64,000 bases of DNA from Celoporthe dispersa (lineage: Eukaryota > Ascomycota > Sordariomycetes > Diaporthales > Cryphonectriaceae), in NCBI GenBank assembly GCA_016584495.1, contig WAID01000015.1, positions 1,364,501-1,428,500 on the forward strand. Reading direction: 5' to 3'. Every line of letters begins with the position of its first letter. The first letter of the stretch is position 1. This document shows, piece by piece, positions 36,430 to 49,460 of the stretch. The position numbers were made by a program, and so were the translations under genes. The notes beneath the pieces were generated by a model. The model made no database searches and had not been told where the DNA came from. It saw only the letters and a program-made list of their open reading frames with translations.

Positions 36430-37733
36430 GCTGGATTAAAATAAGATATGTATTGTAGAGGTCGTGACGAGCAAAATGATGGATGCCGGACGAAGAAGAA
36501 GAAGATATCGCAGATACTGTAGTACGCGGGTAAGTCTGTCAGCATGACCTGGACTCGGTCGAGGGAGACTGGGCCTGGAATGACAACATCGAGGCCAACA
36601 ACCGTGATACTTACTTGTACAATGGAATTTCAAGAGACGCCTGGAGTATGCAGTTCTTCCTCCTAGAAGCAGAATTTCATCTTGTGCGCAGGATGTGCCC
36701 AAGTCGGTTAACCAGGTGAACAAGAAGTCTACACAGACTCAAATCCAGGTGCTGAGCCGACAGTCGATGTTGTATTATCGGGTTGTGTCTCGGAGGAAAG
36801 GCGAGCAGGGCAAAAAAAAAAAAAGAATGTTGGAGTGTCATTCCACGTTAGGTGATCCTGAAAGCTGGCCTCGTCTCCGGGAACAAACACGCCGCCGCGG
36901 TCCGCCCACGGAGACTTCGGGTTTAGCGCATAACGGGGGAGTACCAATGCAGTGCAGTGCAGTAGTGCAGCATACCATAGCACTACATGGTGGTAGCGCA
37001 GGGCCTAAGCAGCCAGTGCCAGCCTACCTCAAGGTCGCCCAACAGCTGGGTCCCCCCTCCCCCCCGGGGCCAGGGCAAGGATCTCGTGCCATAGTGCTGC
37101 GTAGGTGGTACGGCGCAGGCCTCGCCATGGCAGGCCGTAGTGCTGATACCCCTGTAAGCTATAGTTATCTTTGGAGGTGGGCCAGGGCCACATGCCACAG
37201 CTGGGCCCGCAATGGTGTCGCAGTACGCTGACGCATCCCCTGTGTGTCTCTCTGTCCAAAAGATTCCCCGTCACATCAAAAAGGTGAGGTGCAGTCGTGC
37301 TGTCCACTTCTCTCGAGAGGTCACACCAATACTTCACTGACACGACTGACTGGCAGCATCCTCGACGCTGATTTCCCCTTTGCTCGAGCAGTCCTGCAGC
37401 TAGCATTGGTATTGAGTCCGAGAAGGCCATTACACGTTCGCATTGCACTACCAAGTTCGCCCGTTCGAGAGAGCCCCCGATCCTGACACCTTGGGAGGGC
37501 ACACCCCAGATCCGCCCTGCATCTGATCAGTCATCCCTGGAAGGTGTGTGCATGTGCTCTCGAGGATGATCGAATCTAGCTCCAGCCTGGGCACATCCAC
37601 ATGAACGCTAGACGCCCAAGGCACCCGACGGTCCACGTACACGTCAACAGATAATTTCTCCTGTTCCCCCCTCGTCGCATACCCCATCGCATCACATACA
37701 TCCTCTCGAGGGGCAAGTTGACCCACCTGCGGC
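36430..37733. other. Divergent SEC16/NEO1 promoter region
   Basis: 1.3 kb between two divergently transcribed membrane-traffic genes. No coding sequence accepted. Contains a poly-A run (36811-36824) and GCAGT repeats around 36948-36970. Confidence 0.6.
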
Positions 37734-40700
37734 ATGCCTCCTTCAAATCCATATCACCCAACAGAACCGCCAGATTCGCCCGCCGACGACTCCGACTCCG
37801 ACCTCGAGATCGACCTCCAGGAGCTCGACCCCCTACCCGCAGATGAGCTCCGCAAGAAGTCGGGGCTGCTGGGACACGAACGAGAAGCTGCCGAGCAGAG
37901 AGCACCTAGGATAGCCCTGCGCAACCTCCGCATGGGGAGTCTCCGGCGCAAAGGGAAGTCGGACAGAGGCTATGGCGGGCTCGGTGCGCGGAGGGACGAC
38001 GGCTTTGACGATGCAGAGGCTCTGCTAGCAGACGGCGACCAGGACGGGCACTCGAGTCGAGAGAACTCAGGCGAGGACGCGCCCTTCCTGCGCGAACACG
38101 ACGAGCAGTCACGCCGCGCCAATGGCCACAAGAATAACGTGTCCAGCCGCTCCGGTGGGCTACGGCTTCAAGCTTCATGTCCTCCACTGCCGGAGAACAA
38201 CAGGGCGAGGACGAGGACAAGGAGGAAGACGACCCCTCTGCATCGAGGCTCGTGGCCGTCGGTTCCGCCCAGTCGACTCGATTCCCACCGAACCTCGTCT
38301 CGAACGCAAAATACACCGCCTTCACCTTTCTCCCTATAACGCTCTACAACGAATTCTCCTTCTTTTTCAACATGTACTTCCTGCTTGTTGCACTCTCGCA
38401 AGCAATACCCGCCTTGAGGATCGGGTACCTATCAACCTACATCGGCCCTCTGGCTTTTGTTCTCATGATCACTATGGGGAAAGAGGCGTACGATGACGTA
38501 GAGAGGAGACGGAGAGACAACGAGGCGAACTCGGAGCCGTACACCGTGGTGGCATTTGACGAATGGGGCAGGGCCCCAGCATCTGGGCGGCCACGAAAAA
38601 CGCTCAAGTCTGCAAGCCTGCGCAAGGGGCGCAAGGGAAAACTGCCAGAGAGGGATAGGCTATCAGACATACAGGAGGAGGAAGAGCAGGCCGAGAGCGA
38701 GGGACACAGGAAGGCGCCTTCATCCCAGATCCGTGAGATCAGCAAGAAGTCCAAGGACCTAAAGGTTGGTGATGTGTTGAAGCTCGAGAAAGGTCACAGG
38801 GTGCCTGCAGATGTTGTTATTCTGAAGTGTCTCTCCGCCGCGGATCATGTCGACCCTACTGCTGAACAAACGTCAAGGGCCCAACCCGACCTGTTGGGTA
38901 ATATTGACGAGGCGGGCGAGGGTAGCACGGAAACCAAAGACACCAACGAGTCAGAACAGAAATCTGGTCCTGGGGGGAGACCTTCATCCGGACAGATCAG
39001 CTGGATGGCGAGACGGACTGGAAACTACGACTCGCATCTCCGCTGTCACAGGGTCTGGATATGGAGGAGCTGGTTCGTCTTCGAGTCACGGGCGGCAAGC
39101 CAGACAAGAAGGTCAATGAGTTTGTCGGCACTCTCGAGCTCCTCGCGTCGAGGCACGAAGCCGTGAGCAACACCCACAGCTCGCCGCATGATGGGGATAC
39201 CCCCGTTCTGCACCTCTGTCAATTGACAACACCGCATGGGCGAATACGGTCATTGCGTCCAACGCGACCACGCTGGCCGTGATTGTCTACACTGGACCTC
39301 AGACGCGCTCGGCTCTTTCGACGGCTCCCTCCAGGACAAAGATCGGCCTCTTGGAATATGAGATCAACTCGTTGACCAAGATCCTCTGCGCGCTGACCCT
39401 CGGGCTCTCCATCGTTCTTGTCGCTCTCGAGGGGTTCGGAAACGTGCCTGGCAATATGTGGTATGTCAAGATCATGCGATTTCTGGTCCTGTTCTCGACG
39501 ATTGTGCCTATCAGTCTTCGTGTCAACCTCGACTTGGGCAAGAGTGTCTACTCCTGGCTCATCCAGCGCGACCCTGGCATTCCTGGCGCCGTGGTACGCA
39601 CCAGCACCATCCCGGAGGACTTGGGTCGCATCGAGTATCTGCTCAGCGACAAGACGGGGACCCTGACGCAAAACGAAATGGAGATGAAGAAGATCCACGT
39701 GGGGACCGTTTCGTACGCCAACGAAGCAATGGATGAGGTCTCGGCTTATGTGAGGCAGGGTTTCCAGGTGCCTGCATCCACAAGCTCGACTGCAAGCTCG
39801 GTGCTCATCACGCCATCCTCGACGTTCGCCGCGGCTGCCAATGTTGGAGCGACCCGGACCCGCCGTGAGATTGGTACAAGAGTGCGCGATGTGGTTTTGG
39901 CCTTGGCACTGTGTCACAACGTTACCCCAACTACCGATGAAGAGGATGGCAAGACAATCACATCTTATCAGGCTTCTTCTCCTGATGAGATTGCCATCGT
40001 CCGGTGGACAGAGGCCGTCGGTCTGCGACTGTCATACCGTGACCGCAAGGGGATGGTGCTCGAATCATCTGAAACAGGCCGACCAGTTGTCCAGGTTCGC
40101 ATCTTGGAGGTCTTCCCCTTCACGTCCGATGGCAAGAGGATGGGTATTATTGTCCAGTTCTTTGAGCGGTCAGGCTCTGTGCCAGACATATCCAACGGCG
40201 AGATCTGGTTCTATCAAAGGGTGCAGACACCGTCATGGGCTCCATTGTGGCTGCGAATGACTGGTTAGACGAAGAGACGGCGAACATGGCCCGGGAAGGT
40301 CTGCGAACGCTGGTTGTGGGCCGAAAGCGACTGTCTCCCGCGGAATATCACGAGTTTAAGGCCACATACTCGGAGGCGTCACTGGCGATCAGCGGCCGTG
40401 ACACTGGTATGCAGAGGGTCGTGTCGCAGTACCTCGAGCATGACCTCGAGCTACTAGGCGTGACTGGTGTGGAAGACAAGCTACAGAAGGACGTCAAGCC
40501 GTCGCTCGAACTCCTCAGGAACGCTGGCATCAAGATCTGGATGCTGACCGGCGACAAGGTTGAGACCGCCCGCTGCGTGGCCGTGAGCTCCAAGCTTGTC
40601 GCCCGCGGCCAGTACATCTATACTGTTGCCAAGATGAAGAGGAAGGACCAGGCACAGGATCACCTAGACTTTCTTAAGAGCAAAGTCGACTCGTGTCTGC

Positions 40701-41731
40701 TGATCGACGGCGAGAGCCTAGCCCTTTTCCTGACGCATTACCGAACCGAATTCATCTCCGTGGCCGTCAAGCTGCCTACCGTCGTCGCCTGCCGGTGCTC
40801 ACCTACGCAGAAGGCCGAGGTCGCCAAGCTCATCAAGGACTTCACCAGGAAGCGCGTATGCTGTATCGGAGACGGTGGCAACGACGTCTCCATGATCCAA
40901 GCTGCAGACGTGGGTGTCGGCATCGTGGGCAAGGAAGGGCGCCAGGCTTCCCTCGCCGCAGACTTCTCGATCGAGCAGTTCTTCCACCTGACCAAGCTTC
41001 TGGTCTGGCACGGACGCAACAGCTACAAGCGCAGCGCCAAGCTCGCGCAGTTTGTGATACACCGTGGCCTGATCATCGCCGTCTGCCAGACCATGTACAG
41101 CATCGCGATCAAGTTCGAGCCCGAAGGCCTGTACAAGGACTGGCTGCTCGTGGGCTACGCCACGGTGTACACCGCGGCACCTGTCTTCTCGTTGACGCTG
41201 GACAAGGATGTCGACGAGGAGCTGGCGACCCTGTACCCCGAGCTCTATAAGGAGCTCACAGAAGGGCGCTCGCTGTCGTACAGGACGTTCTTTGTATGGG
41301 TCTTTGTGAGCATCTACCAGGGCAGCATGATCCAGGGCCTCTCGCAGCTCCTCACGGAGGTCGATGGCCCCAAGATGGTAGCGGTCAGCTTCACGGTCCT
41401 GGTCCTGAACGAGCTGTTGATGGTGGCGGTCGAGATCACGACATGGCATCCAGTCAATATCATCTCCATTGTAGGGACGTTTCTGATGTATGTGGGATCA
41501 ATACCGTTCCTGGGAGGCTACTTCGATCTGGCTTTCATCCTCACGTGGTAAGCGTTTCTTCCCCCCCCCCGGCCCCCATGGTGTTCGACGGACTCAACTA
41601 ATGTGACCAAAAGGGGCTTCTACTGGCGCGTCCTGGCCATCGGGGCCATCTCGCTCATCCCACCATACGCTGGAAAGCTGATCAGGAGGACGATGAAACC
41701 TCCGTCGTACAGAAAGGTCCAGGGGATCTGA
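37734..41731 (+). CDS. NEO1: P4-type phospholipid-flippase ATPase Neo1 (four apparent frameshifts)
   Basis: Golgi/endosome aminophospholipid flippase of the Neo1 branch, which works without a Cdc50 partner. The N-terminal cytosolic region begins MPPSNPYHPTEPPDSPADD. Then FPPNLVSNAKYTAFTFLP and LYNEFSFFFNMYFLLVALSQ (TM1-2), the actuator DGET motif in RTDQLDGETDWKL, phosphorylation motif LLSDKTGTLTQNEMEMKK, TGDKVETARC, hinge motif GDGGNDVSMIQAADVGVGI, and TM7-10. Intron 41548-41613 joins FILTW to GFYWRVLAIGAISL before the end RKVQGI. Single missing bases are inferred near 38168 (before SSTAGEQQ), 38972-38977 (G run, before GETFIRTDQ), 39207-39210 (DTPVL/APLSIDNTAW) and 40216-40218 (FYQ/KGADTVMGS). 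About 1,310 residues. Confidence 0.92.
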
Positions 41732-42081
41732 TGGGGGTATCTCTTCGGAGGATTGTGTTTGTAGTCTCTTTTTTGTCTGCTGATTTGGTTTGGATGGGAG
41801 AGGGGGGGAAGGGACATTGGTAGCTAGGCGTTTAGAGCGAGCGCTGCTTCGAGGGGCTTTACAGCCTGGGTCAATACATATATACATTGGTCTATCCAAT
41901 TGATTTTTTTGCGGCTGATGTCTAGATGCATGGTGCTTTCTGGCAACAAGATGGCGCAGTCCGTGCTGGGTGCTGTGACTGACCTCCCAAAACAGCCGAG
42001 TCGGCCCATGAGGGCGAGGGCTGTGACGCCCGCTCCCCAGACACGAGTGACATTCCAAGGCAGGAGGACATGGCCATCCGG
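41732..42081. other. Convergent spacer
   Basis: 3' UTR-like spacer between NEO1 and the CYC2-like gene; nothing recognised. Confidence 0.6.
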
Positions 42082-43396
42082 TCATTGCTTGAGCACAAGC
42101 CACTTCTTCCAAGTCTTGGGGTCTTGTCTCGTCAGCTCAGCCACCACCCCTCCGACGTGACCCTGCCGCTCGGCACCATCAGCCCAGACCTTTGGGCCGA
42201 CATAGGCCCCGACGAACCCGTCCGGCCCAGAGATCATGAACAAGTTCTTGCCAGCTCCTCCTCCTTCCCCTCCCCCACCAGGACAGTTGCATCGCCTCCG
42301 CTCCAGCCCGCGGCTGATCTTCTCCTCGCCAGCCTGGCGGGCGGCATCTCGTATAGACGTCGTGTCGTCTGCTTCCGTGCTGTGCTCCAGACGCTGTTGA
42401 GAGTGGAGGTAGCAAGTAGACGATGTGGCTGCCGCTGGTGTTGTTGTTGTTGTTGCTGCTGCAGCTGCTGCCCCTTGCTCCCTGATGGAAACAGCCTGCG
42501 TGATGTCTCGTGGTCTGAGCTTGCTGCCCTCCTCATCGACGACGCACTGCACCTCCAGAGTGCGGCCTCTCTGTACGTATGCAGACTGAAGAGTCTGTAG
42601 CTGGCGCATGATGGCACCCGGCGACTCATCAAGATGCGCATCACCGACCGCCGGCTGCCCCCAGGAGAGAAAAGCCACCCTTGGGCTCGCCCACCAGGCG
42701 TGGACACCCAGCACAGTCCGCAGCCGACCTATTCGCCCACAAGATCTCCACGTCGACATCACCCCGGCGCTGTAGGGCCGTAGCAGCCTGCATCGCCGGC
42801 GCGATCCCCGTCCCGCCCGCGAGAAACACCAGCTTCGCCCCAGCGTCCCCGAGCCGGGCACCAATGTCAAACCCCAGATGCGGCCCGCGGATCTCGACCA
42901 GGTCGCCCTTCTGCAGCCTGGACAGGTACGTCGAGACCTCGCCCCCGTCGTACCGCCGCACGTAGAACCGCAGCTGGACCAGGCCGGCCTTCATCCTCTG
43001 CCTCTCCTGGTCGGTCATGGCGTCCTCATCGCCCGGGAAGGGGGGCAGGGGCGTGTAGTTCCGCGCGATCTGCAGCTGGGGCTGTTTGACCTCGACGCTC
43101 CACAGGCCGTGGGCCCAGGCGCCCTCGATTACCTGGTGATTGGTGGTGGTATTTTTTGTCTGGATGAGGGCGGTGAGGGGAGTCTGGATGGTGAGGATGA
43201 AGGCGGATGGGCTGACGGGCTCGTTGGAGATGACGGGGCAGGGCATGAAGCGCTGGTCATTAAGGAGGAAGCGGGCCTTGCGCTCCTCGTTGGTGTAGTA
43301 GAGGGCGCCGGCGAGGACGGAGGAGATGAGGGTGAAGTGGAGGAGGATGAGTTTGCGCGAGCGGGGGTCTGGCTCGGGGCTGAGGAGACGGTTCAT
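42082..43396 (-). CDS. CYC2: Cyc2-like mitochondrial FAD oxidoreductase (one apparent frameshift)
   Basis: Member of the ferredoxin-NADP reductase/cytochrome b5 reductase fold, closest in layout to Cyc2, which supports cytochrome c haem attachment in the mitochondrial intermembrane space. An N-terminal membrane anchor (LILLHFTLISSVLAGALYYT) follows MNRLLSPEPDPRSRK. FAD-binding region: AFILTIQTPL, ARNYTPLPP, LRFYVRRYDGGEVSTYLSRL and GDLVEIRGPHLGFD. NAD-binding region: KLVFLAGGTGIAPAMQAATA, DVEILWANR. After a one-base break in a C/G run (42658-42662) the frame resumes as PGAIMRQLQTLQSAYVQRG and ends with NLFMISGPDGFVGAYVGPK and KTWKKWLVL. An Ala/Thr run (AAAAATTTTTPAAA) lies in between. About 438 residues. 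A presequence exon upstream cannot be excluded. Confidence 0.8.
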
Positions 43397-44233
43397 CGTG
43401 GGTTGCTGGACTGGAAGGAGAATCTACAGGGTGGACAGGAGGGGTGTTGAGAGTACGCGGCGTGTATGAGAAGTGCCTCGATGATGGCGAGTCCAGCCGC
43501 TGCGTTCTGGGTGACAGGGCCCTGCATGGCCATCTTTTATAGCATAACGAGCCTTGCTTGAGCAGCATGGAGGCATGGGTGCTTCTGGGGTAACTGCTCG
43601 CTTCCCTATGGTGCCGCAGATGAGATCGTGAGCCCCCCACGCATGGCGAGGCGCTCAGGGACGCACCACCAAATCGCGTTGTCGACGATAGTCTCAACAA
43701 GCTCTGATTACGCATGGCTCACCCAGGAGACATTCACCTGCTTAGTAATGCAGTGAAACCATTTAGTGAAAGGAAGAGAGAGAAGAGAGAGAAGAGAGAG
43801 AAAGAGAGAGAGAAAGAGGGGGTTAGGATCTGTTGAGGCCCGAGTTTGGCAAGGTTGATGAGATGAGAGAAAACCTTGAAATAGTCAAGGTCGCGCGTGT
43901 CATTGCAATTTACTCGAGTAGCAGCTGCCTTGCAGCCAAACCATCCGCCCTCCCCCCCCCCCCCACTCTTTTTCTGCCTTTTGTCCACAACGAACCACCC
44001 ATTACAAGTAATTTTCTTTTCTTCGTAAAAACCTTCATAAGATATTTATATATGCATAATAACCTAATTATAGGATCGTTCTTTTTCTAATAATTTTAAG
44101 CAGTTAATGCCAGCAAGTCGTATCTCGAAAATTCTGCTACTCTCTCGACACACGCTGTGCCTCTTCACCAGAAGCAGAACCAGATGTTGAGATGAGTGTT
44201 CTATTTGCCCGCTGTATCCTGCTATGATGGATT
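43397..44233. other. Intergenic, 0.84 kb
   Basis: Contains a (GA)n-rich tract (about 43770-43820), a C run (43953-43964) and an AT-rich patch (44010-44100). No gene accepted. Confidence 0.5.
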
Positions 44234-45504
44234 CTATAACCTCAGGATCTCCCTCTTGGGCGTAATCCCGCCTCTAAACATATCCTCGACCACATTGCCT
44301 CTCATCACCGTTTCCTGCACGATGCCCTGGACGTGCTTCGGCTCCACCCTGCCGTACCAGATGCCATGCCCGGCCAGAGGATGCTTCTTCCCATCAGACC
44401 CAGTCATGGACAGCGGCAGGTATATGATCACGTTGCCCGCGAACTTGTGCCCGCCAATGTGAGAAATCAAACCCACCCGCGCAGTCCAGGCCGTCTTCTC
44501 GATCGTGCCTGCTATCGCCGCAATATCCTGACCCAGGTCGACCTGGACAGGCCCGCGCAGGACGTTGATGCCCTCCCTCGGCAGCTGCGCCTCGAACTCG
44601 TCCCTGAGCACGGCACCCATCACGCCACAGCGCATGTCGCGGCCGCCGTGGCCACAAACGAGGACCAGAATATCATCCACGTCCCGGACGCCATGGAGGA
44701 GGTTCTGGTACACGGGCTTCCGCGTCAACCTGTCGCGGTGGATGGGCGACAGGCCGTCGTGCATGGGGTGCAGCTGCTCCGGCAGCAGGAATCCCTTGGC
44801 CAGCGCCTCTACGCTGTCAAACGACACCCGCGGCAGGAAGGGCACGTACCTGAAGCTGGGCAGCAGGTACGCCGACGTGTTCACCAGCTCCGCCCTCTGT
44901 GGTATCGAGGAGGGGAAAGAGGAGCTGAGCACAGATATGTTGTGAAACGGCTATAGGACCCGCGAAAGGACACAGACACTTACCGTCAGCTATACCATCA
45001 CTCCGCGTTGCTCACCCGCGCGCTCTCACCTGCGACGCGAATGAGCAGGATATTTATCCCAGACTCACGTCAGAGTAGACCCCGCCCCTGCCGAACAGCT
45101 CCTTCAGGTCCGCGGCGAGGTTGTCGCCGCTGTTGTCCTCCCTCGATGCGCGAGGGCCAGTCGTCCTTGCCCGTGCAGATGAGCACTTGCTCGGCGTAGT
45201 TTGAGATGAGCCCGTTCAGTCTACCCTGGTGATCGATCGGGAGGCCTTCCGGCATGGCCGGCGTCGGGGCGCATTCGCATGTGGGCGATGGGCACGTCGG
45301 GACCGTCGGAAGAGAGGGCGACTTTGCACTGGCGCTATAGGGCCTTTGTAAAAGAAAGAGGGCCTTCTCTTGCCTGCGCGCAACAGCCGAAGGGCAGCCG
45401 GGCGGCCATGGCAGGTAGAGGAAGGAAAGGTGCGCTGCTGAACAGCTTGGAACGAGGGCAAGTTGCAACTGACTGAGAGGAAAGGATGGCTGTCGAGACG
45501 CCAT
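44234..45504 (-). CDS. AIM32: Aim32-like thioredoxin-fold Fe-S protein (one apparent frameshift)
   Basis: Thioredoxin-like [2Fe-2S] ferredoxin family, mitochondrial in yeast. Two exons, 45504-45069 and 44950-44234. Exon 1 has the CPSPTCECAPTPAMPEGLPI segment and NYAEQVLICTGKDDWPSRIE, then DNSGDNLAADLKELFGRGGV after a one-base break (extra base, C/G run 45140-45142). Exon 2 starts PFHNISVLSSSFPSS and has AYLLPSFRYVPFLP. The likely cluster ligands are intact: Cys-x8-Cys in CGHGGRDMRC and His-x3-His in SHIGGHKFAGN. About 383 residues. The N-terminus is hydrophobic/basic and could serve as a targeting sequence. It lies in the same orientation as the CYC2-like gene, another mitochondrial redox protein. 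Confidence 0.85.
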
Positions 45505-46350
45505 CCTTACTTACATGACAGGGTTAGGGTCATTTTGTAGGAATGCATATGGGAAGGAAAAGATTTTTTTTTAAAAAAAAAAAAAAGGGCAATGAAGGGG
45601 CAAAATGAAGTAGCAACTAGGATTTTCAATAAAAAGCACAAGAGAGCCGAGGATTCATTCCTAAGAATTTTAATTTTAAAAAAAATTGAGAAACGAAAAA
45701 GTTACCAAGTATCAAACACAAGTACTTCAATGTTACTGCTCTCATGTCTCTTACATTATAATTATTCCTCCCTGCTCGTCTAGAGAAGAAGGGAGAAAGA
45801 GAAGGTGAAAAAAGAGAGGCAATGAATCTGGGCTTCACTCGAAGCTATCTGTTAAATACAGCAAGTCACACTCAATAGCTCTGTCATACTTGTAGCGAAA
45901 CGAGTGTTTGAATTTCTATCCTCACCTCAATAAAAAATAGACTTGCAGCACAGATATTGACCACTCTCAGATATCCAGTCATTATTATTTCGAGATATGA
46001 GAACAGTGCGTATATCGTTAGTGTAGTCGTCAGGTAAGCTGTCCACGCCTATGCGGCTCTGTATACTTCTAACATTCACCTCACACATGCAGCCTCTCGT
46101 TCTTATACCGGTTTCACGACCTGTCGATCTCTCGTCCTGAACCGTCTTGGGAGCAGGCTCAGTTTAAATCATATAAATCCCCCAAACATTACTCGTCCAT
46201 TCGATATTAGAGCTCTTTCAGTAGACCCTCATTCATTTGTGAGATTCAAGAAGCCGAACGACCTGTTATTCGTGTGACGCTTCGTCCCAGATTCGAGGCA
46301 GAGAGCTCGTGGCCACGTTCAACCTGCCTCGGCATCGACTGCCCCCTCCT
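45505..46350. other. AT-rich intergenic, 0.85 kb
   Basis: Distinctly AT-rich (45560-46010) with poly-A and poly-T runs. No gene seen. Confidence 0.6.
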
Positions 46351-46847
46351 CTAATCGTCCGAGCAGGCGATCTTATACGAGCCTAGTCCCGGGTCCGCAC
46401 CAGCTGCCGGGGAATAACTATAGCATTGGCCAACAGGAGGCAATGCGACCTCACCAACGGTACAGTCGTCGTCCGTGAAGACATACACTATTGCTCGCGA
46501 GAATCAGCATGCGGTCCTCCAGCCTGCTTCGAGTGTGGTCACTCCCTATGGGGGTGTGTCCAAGAGTACTCACCGCTGCAGGTGATGTCCACGCCGGTAT
46601 CAATGTTCTCAAGCTCCACAGACTCCACCTCGATGTCGTTAGGGAACTGGTAGCAGATATTCAGGTTGAATATCTCGGAGTTCCACTCTCCCTCGTTGTC
46701 GGTCGCCCCTGGGCAGTCCGGAGCTCCCCACGTGCGGAAATTGGCGAGGTGCTCATCCGTGATATTGGTCTGGCGAGGAATGGTGAAGGCGTTGCTGGTC
46801 AGGCCAAGCGTGGTGGCTGTAGCAATGAGGAGGTTTGAGATCTGCAT
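46351..46847 (-). CDS. Small secreted six-cysteine protein (effector-like)
   Basis: Two exons, 46847-46574 and 46487-46351, with a GTGAGT..TAG intron; 136 residues in frame throughout. Residues 1-20 form a signal peptide (MQISNLLIATATTLGLTSNA), followed by FTIPRQ, which may be a propeptide cleavage region. The mature chain is acidic and has six cysteines, in APDCPG, NICYQF, ITCSVY, DDCTVG, GQCYSY and IACSDD, an even number that fits three disulphides. No known domain recognised. Size, secretion signal and cysteine content match candidate effectors or small extracellular antimicrobial-type proteins, but that is inference. It sits beside a 2.6-kb gene-poor stretch. Confidence 0.75.
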
Positions 46848-49460
46848 TTTGGGACGGGCTTGTGCTCTGAGGAAGGGTGTAAAAGGGACGGGACGGGGCG
46901 GGACGGTCGAGGGGTGCTCGATGGGGTCAGCGGTTGGTTATGAGCAACGTGTTTTCACTTGAATAAATCAGCCTTCGGAAAGGGAGGCTGATCTTTTTAA
47001 GACAGTACAATGATCAACCAACTCCATAGTATGATAAAATGCCAAGCCATGATCAGCAGGCACAAAGCCGCACAGGCTCGCCATCCATGCACATGGCGAT
47101 CCTGGGAGAACAAAAAGCCCTGCCGTACTGGCATATGGCCACAGGAATGTCAGCAGGCTCCACTAGTGAGCATCATGATCTTCAGAATTGCTTTTTTTGA
47201 CTAAGACATTTTCCCCTTTACCACCCAACACCCTACCACATCGTGGCTCGAGCTCCTCACACATCCCTCTCTCCCCCGCCGTCGCTTTTTTCGATACGAA
47301 AGGGCGAAGGAGTAGACGATCGGCGTTGACCCGCACACGGCACAGCCGACCCAAGCAGCGGTGTAACAGTGACACTGTTGGCCCAGGTCCCGTCAGCCGC
47401 CTGGTCATGGATGGGGCACGGGAGCTTGGGGTGTCTTGTTTTATGGCTTGTCTTGTCATTTGGCGGCCTGTAGTTCTCTCTCTCTCACTTTCTCTGTACC
47501 TCCCTTGCAAAAACATCGTGCTATAAATACTTCATCGACATCCCGTTCAGCCACCTGGCGCTGGAAAATACAGATGAAGGCATGTGCGACGGGTGACCCG
47601 ACCCGACATCGCACCATCGCAGCTGCAGCTCGCCGCGACCGAGCTGTGGCGCAACTGTCCACAGGACCAGGCAATACGAGGTCATGCACAGAGCGCTCTA
47701 GCTCAGTACTAGCAGCTGGACAGTGGTTGGAGAGGAGAGGTCTCTCTACGAGCCCTTTCGGTCTGCGAGCAGCCCGTGAACCTCGACGCGGCCAGTCCTT
47801 CTCCTGTTCCGATCCTTGGAACAGTACTCGCACCACCTTTGGCGTGATGATACCAGTACAGGCCATAAGCATGTCGGAACTGACCGGGCCCAACGAGGCG
47901 GACTGAGTCTATACGAGCTGAGTGGTCACATCCGCTCAGCAGAGGTTTCCCGTGGGGGCTTGGATCGCATGGACGATTACTGTATGCAGTATCGCCCATC
48001 GTGAGACGACGGTCTATCATTATTTGCTTCAGCGCGGTTCCCTGCGCACAAAGAACCACGGAGCCTGGCGAAGGGAGGCCACCATCGACTGGTAGGAGAG
48101 TGAGGTCGAGTTCCACTGGGCCTTGCTCACAACCAAGTGCGCAGGTGCCTGGAGAAGGTGACCCACTGGCGAAAGCTGGCTGCTGTGCCACCCTATCACA
48201 CGTATGGTGCGAGGTGATACTCTCCATTGAAAAAGTGGTCGCCTCTACGGTTGGAGGTCGGGATCAAAGGTACCGTCCACATGTAACCAGTGCTACCATA
48301 CGGCATGCAGTTCATACTTGGCGCCGACCATGAACATTTTTGCGGCTGAGGAGACCTTTTTGCCTACGGGCCGATGCCAATATGAGAATGACCAAAAAAA
48401 TAGAGTGCGAGATGTGGTGAAGGGGACATCCGATGATTGCTTCCATAATCTACACCCGTGGGCTCGTTGGCTGTAGACCAGCCCAGATACTTCTCCAAGA
48501 AGGGCAGTGACGCACAAGAAGGGCAGTAAGCAGCTATGTACAGAAGCAAAGTGTGGCTGCGTGCCCAGTTCTTTTGGAGGACTGGAGAGGAATAGCATTG
48601 GCTTGAGATATCATCACCTGCCTGTATGAGTGCGTCGATTATCCCAACCATGCCTGGCAGATTGAGAGTCATTGGAAGTATATATAGGTGCTTCCTCTTA
48701 CAAGGCTAGCACTCGACCAGGACATCTGTTCTTCGATATTTGCATCTTTCCAGCGCCCAACCTCTGTGACATGACTAGACATCATCTAAAATCCCAGCTC
48801 ATACGATCCCAAAAATCATCTTCAAATCTTCATATAGGAAACAGGACAGTCAGGTAAAGAATTGGGCCGGAGCTCGTGCGCTCGTATTTGGTGTTGACTA
48901 CAACCATCGAAATTCATCTCAACCGGACAAAACTATCATTTATATCACCTTCATGGAACTTGACCTAGCTAGTGGATTTGCGCACAGCTTGAATGATTCA
49001 TCATCCTCAGCCAATTCTTCGCTCGCACCGTTATTCCATGATAAAGACATGCCACGTCATGAACAGCACCGTGTCTATGAACTTGCGATCGCATGAAAGA
49101 AGCTTGGTGAGGACCGGTCCTGGCGACATAAATGGCCTCGTCCTCGGGTTCTAAGACCCTGCCCATGCGACAAGCCTCAACAACGCTTGCAAAATCTCGG
49201 GGTCTGCACTCGGTTCAGGAGTTTTGATCATCCGGCGGGCCTGGGCGAGGTCAGAGTCGAGGAGAAAGCTGGGCCTTTCCTGATGAGCAACACATTGTAT
49301 TGCGGCCAATGTGCCGAGGTAGACTCTGATGGACCCTGTATGGCGTTTGTTGAGATGTATGTCCCATGCGCTGATGCTGCTAGCCTAGGAAGCGTCCTCA
49401 TCTGATCCTTTGACCTCAGGCAGAGATAGCCGCGCTCAATCCTCAGGGCTGCCCTGGATC
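46848..49460. other. Gene-poor stretch, 2.6 kb
   Basis: No conserved coding sequence recognised on either strand and no clear transposon remnants. A TATATATA box precedes a short minus-strand frame at 48364-48672, but it lacks other support. Confidence 0.5.

Noticed and set aside
48364..48672. Short minus-strand frame behind a TATATATA box
   Set aside because: No family resemblance and no clear exon structure; kept as gene-poor sequence.
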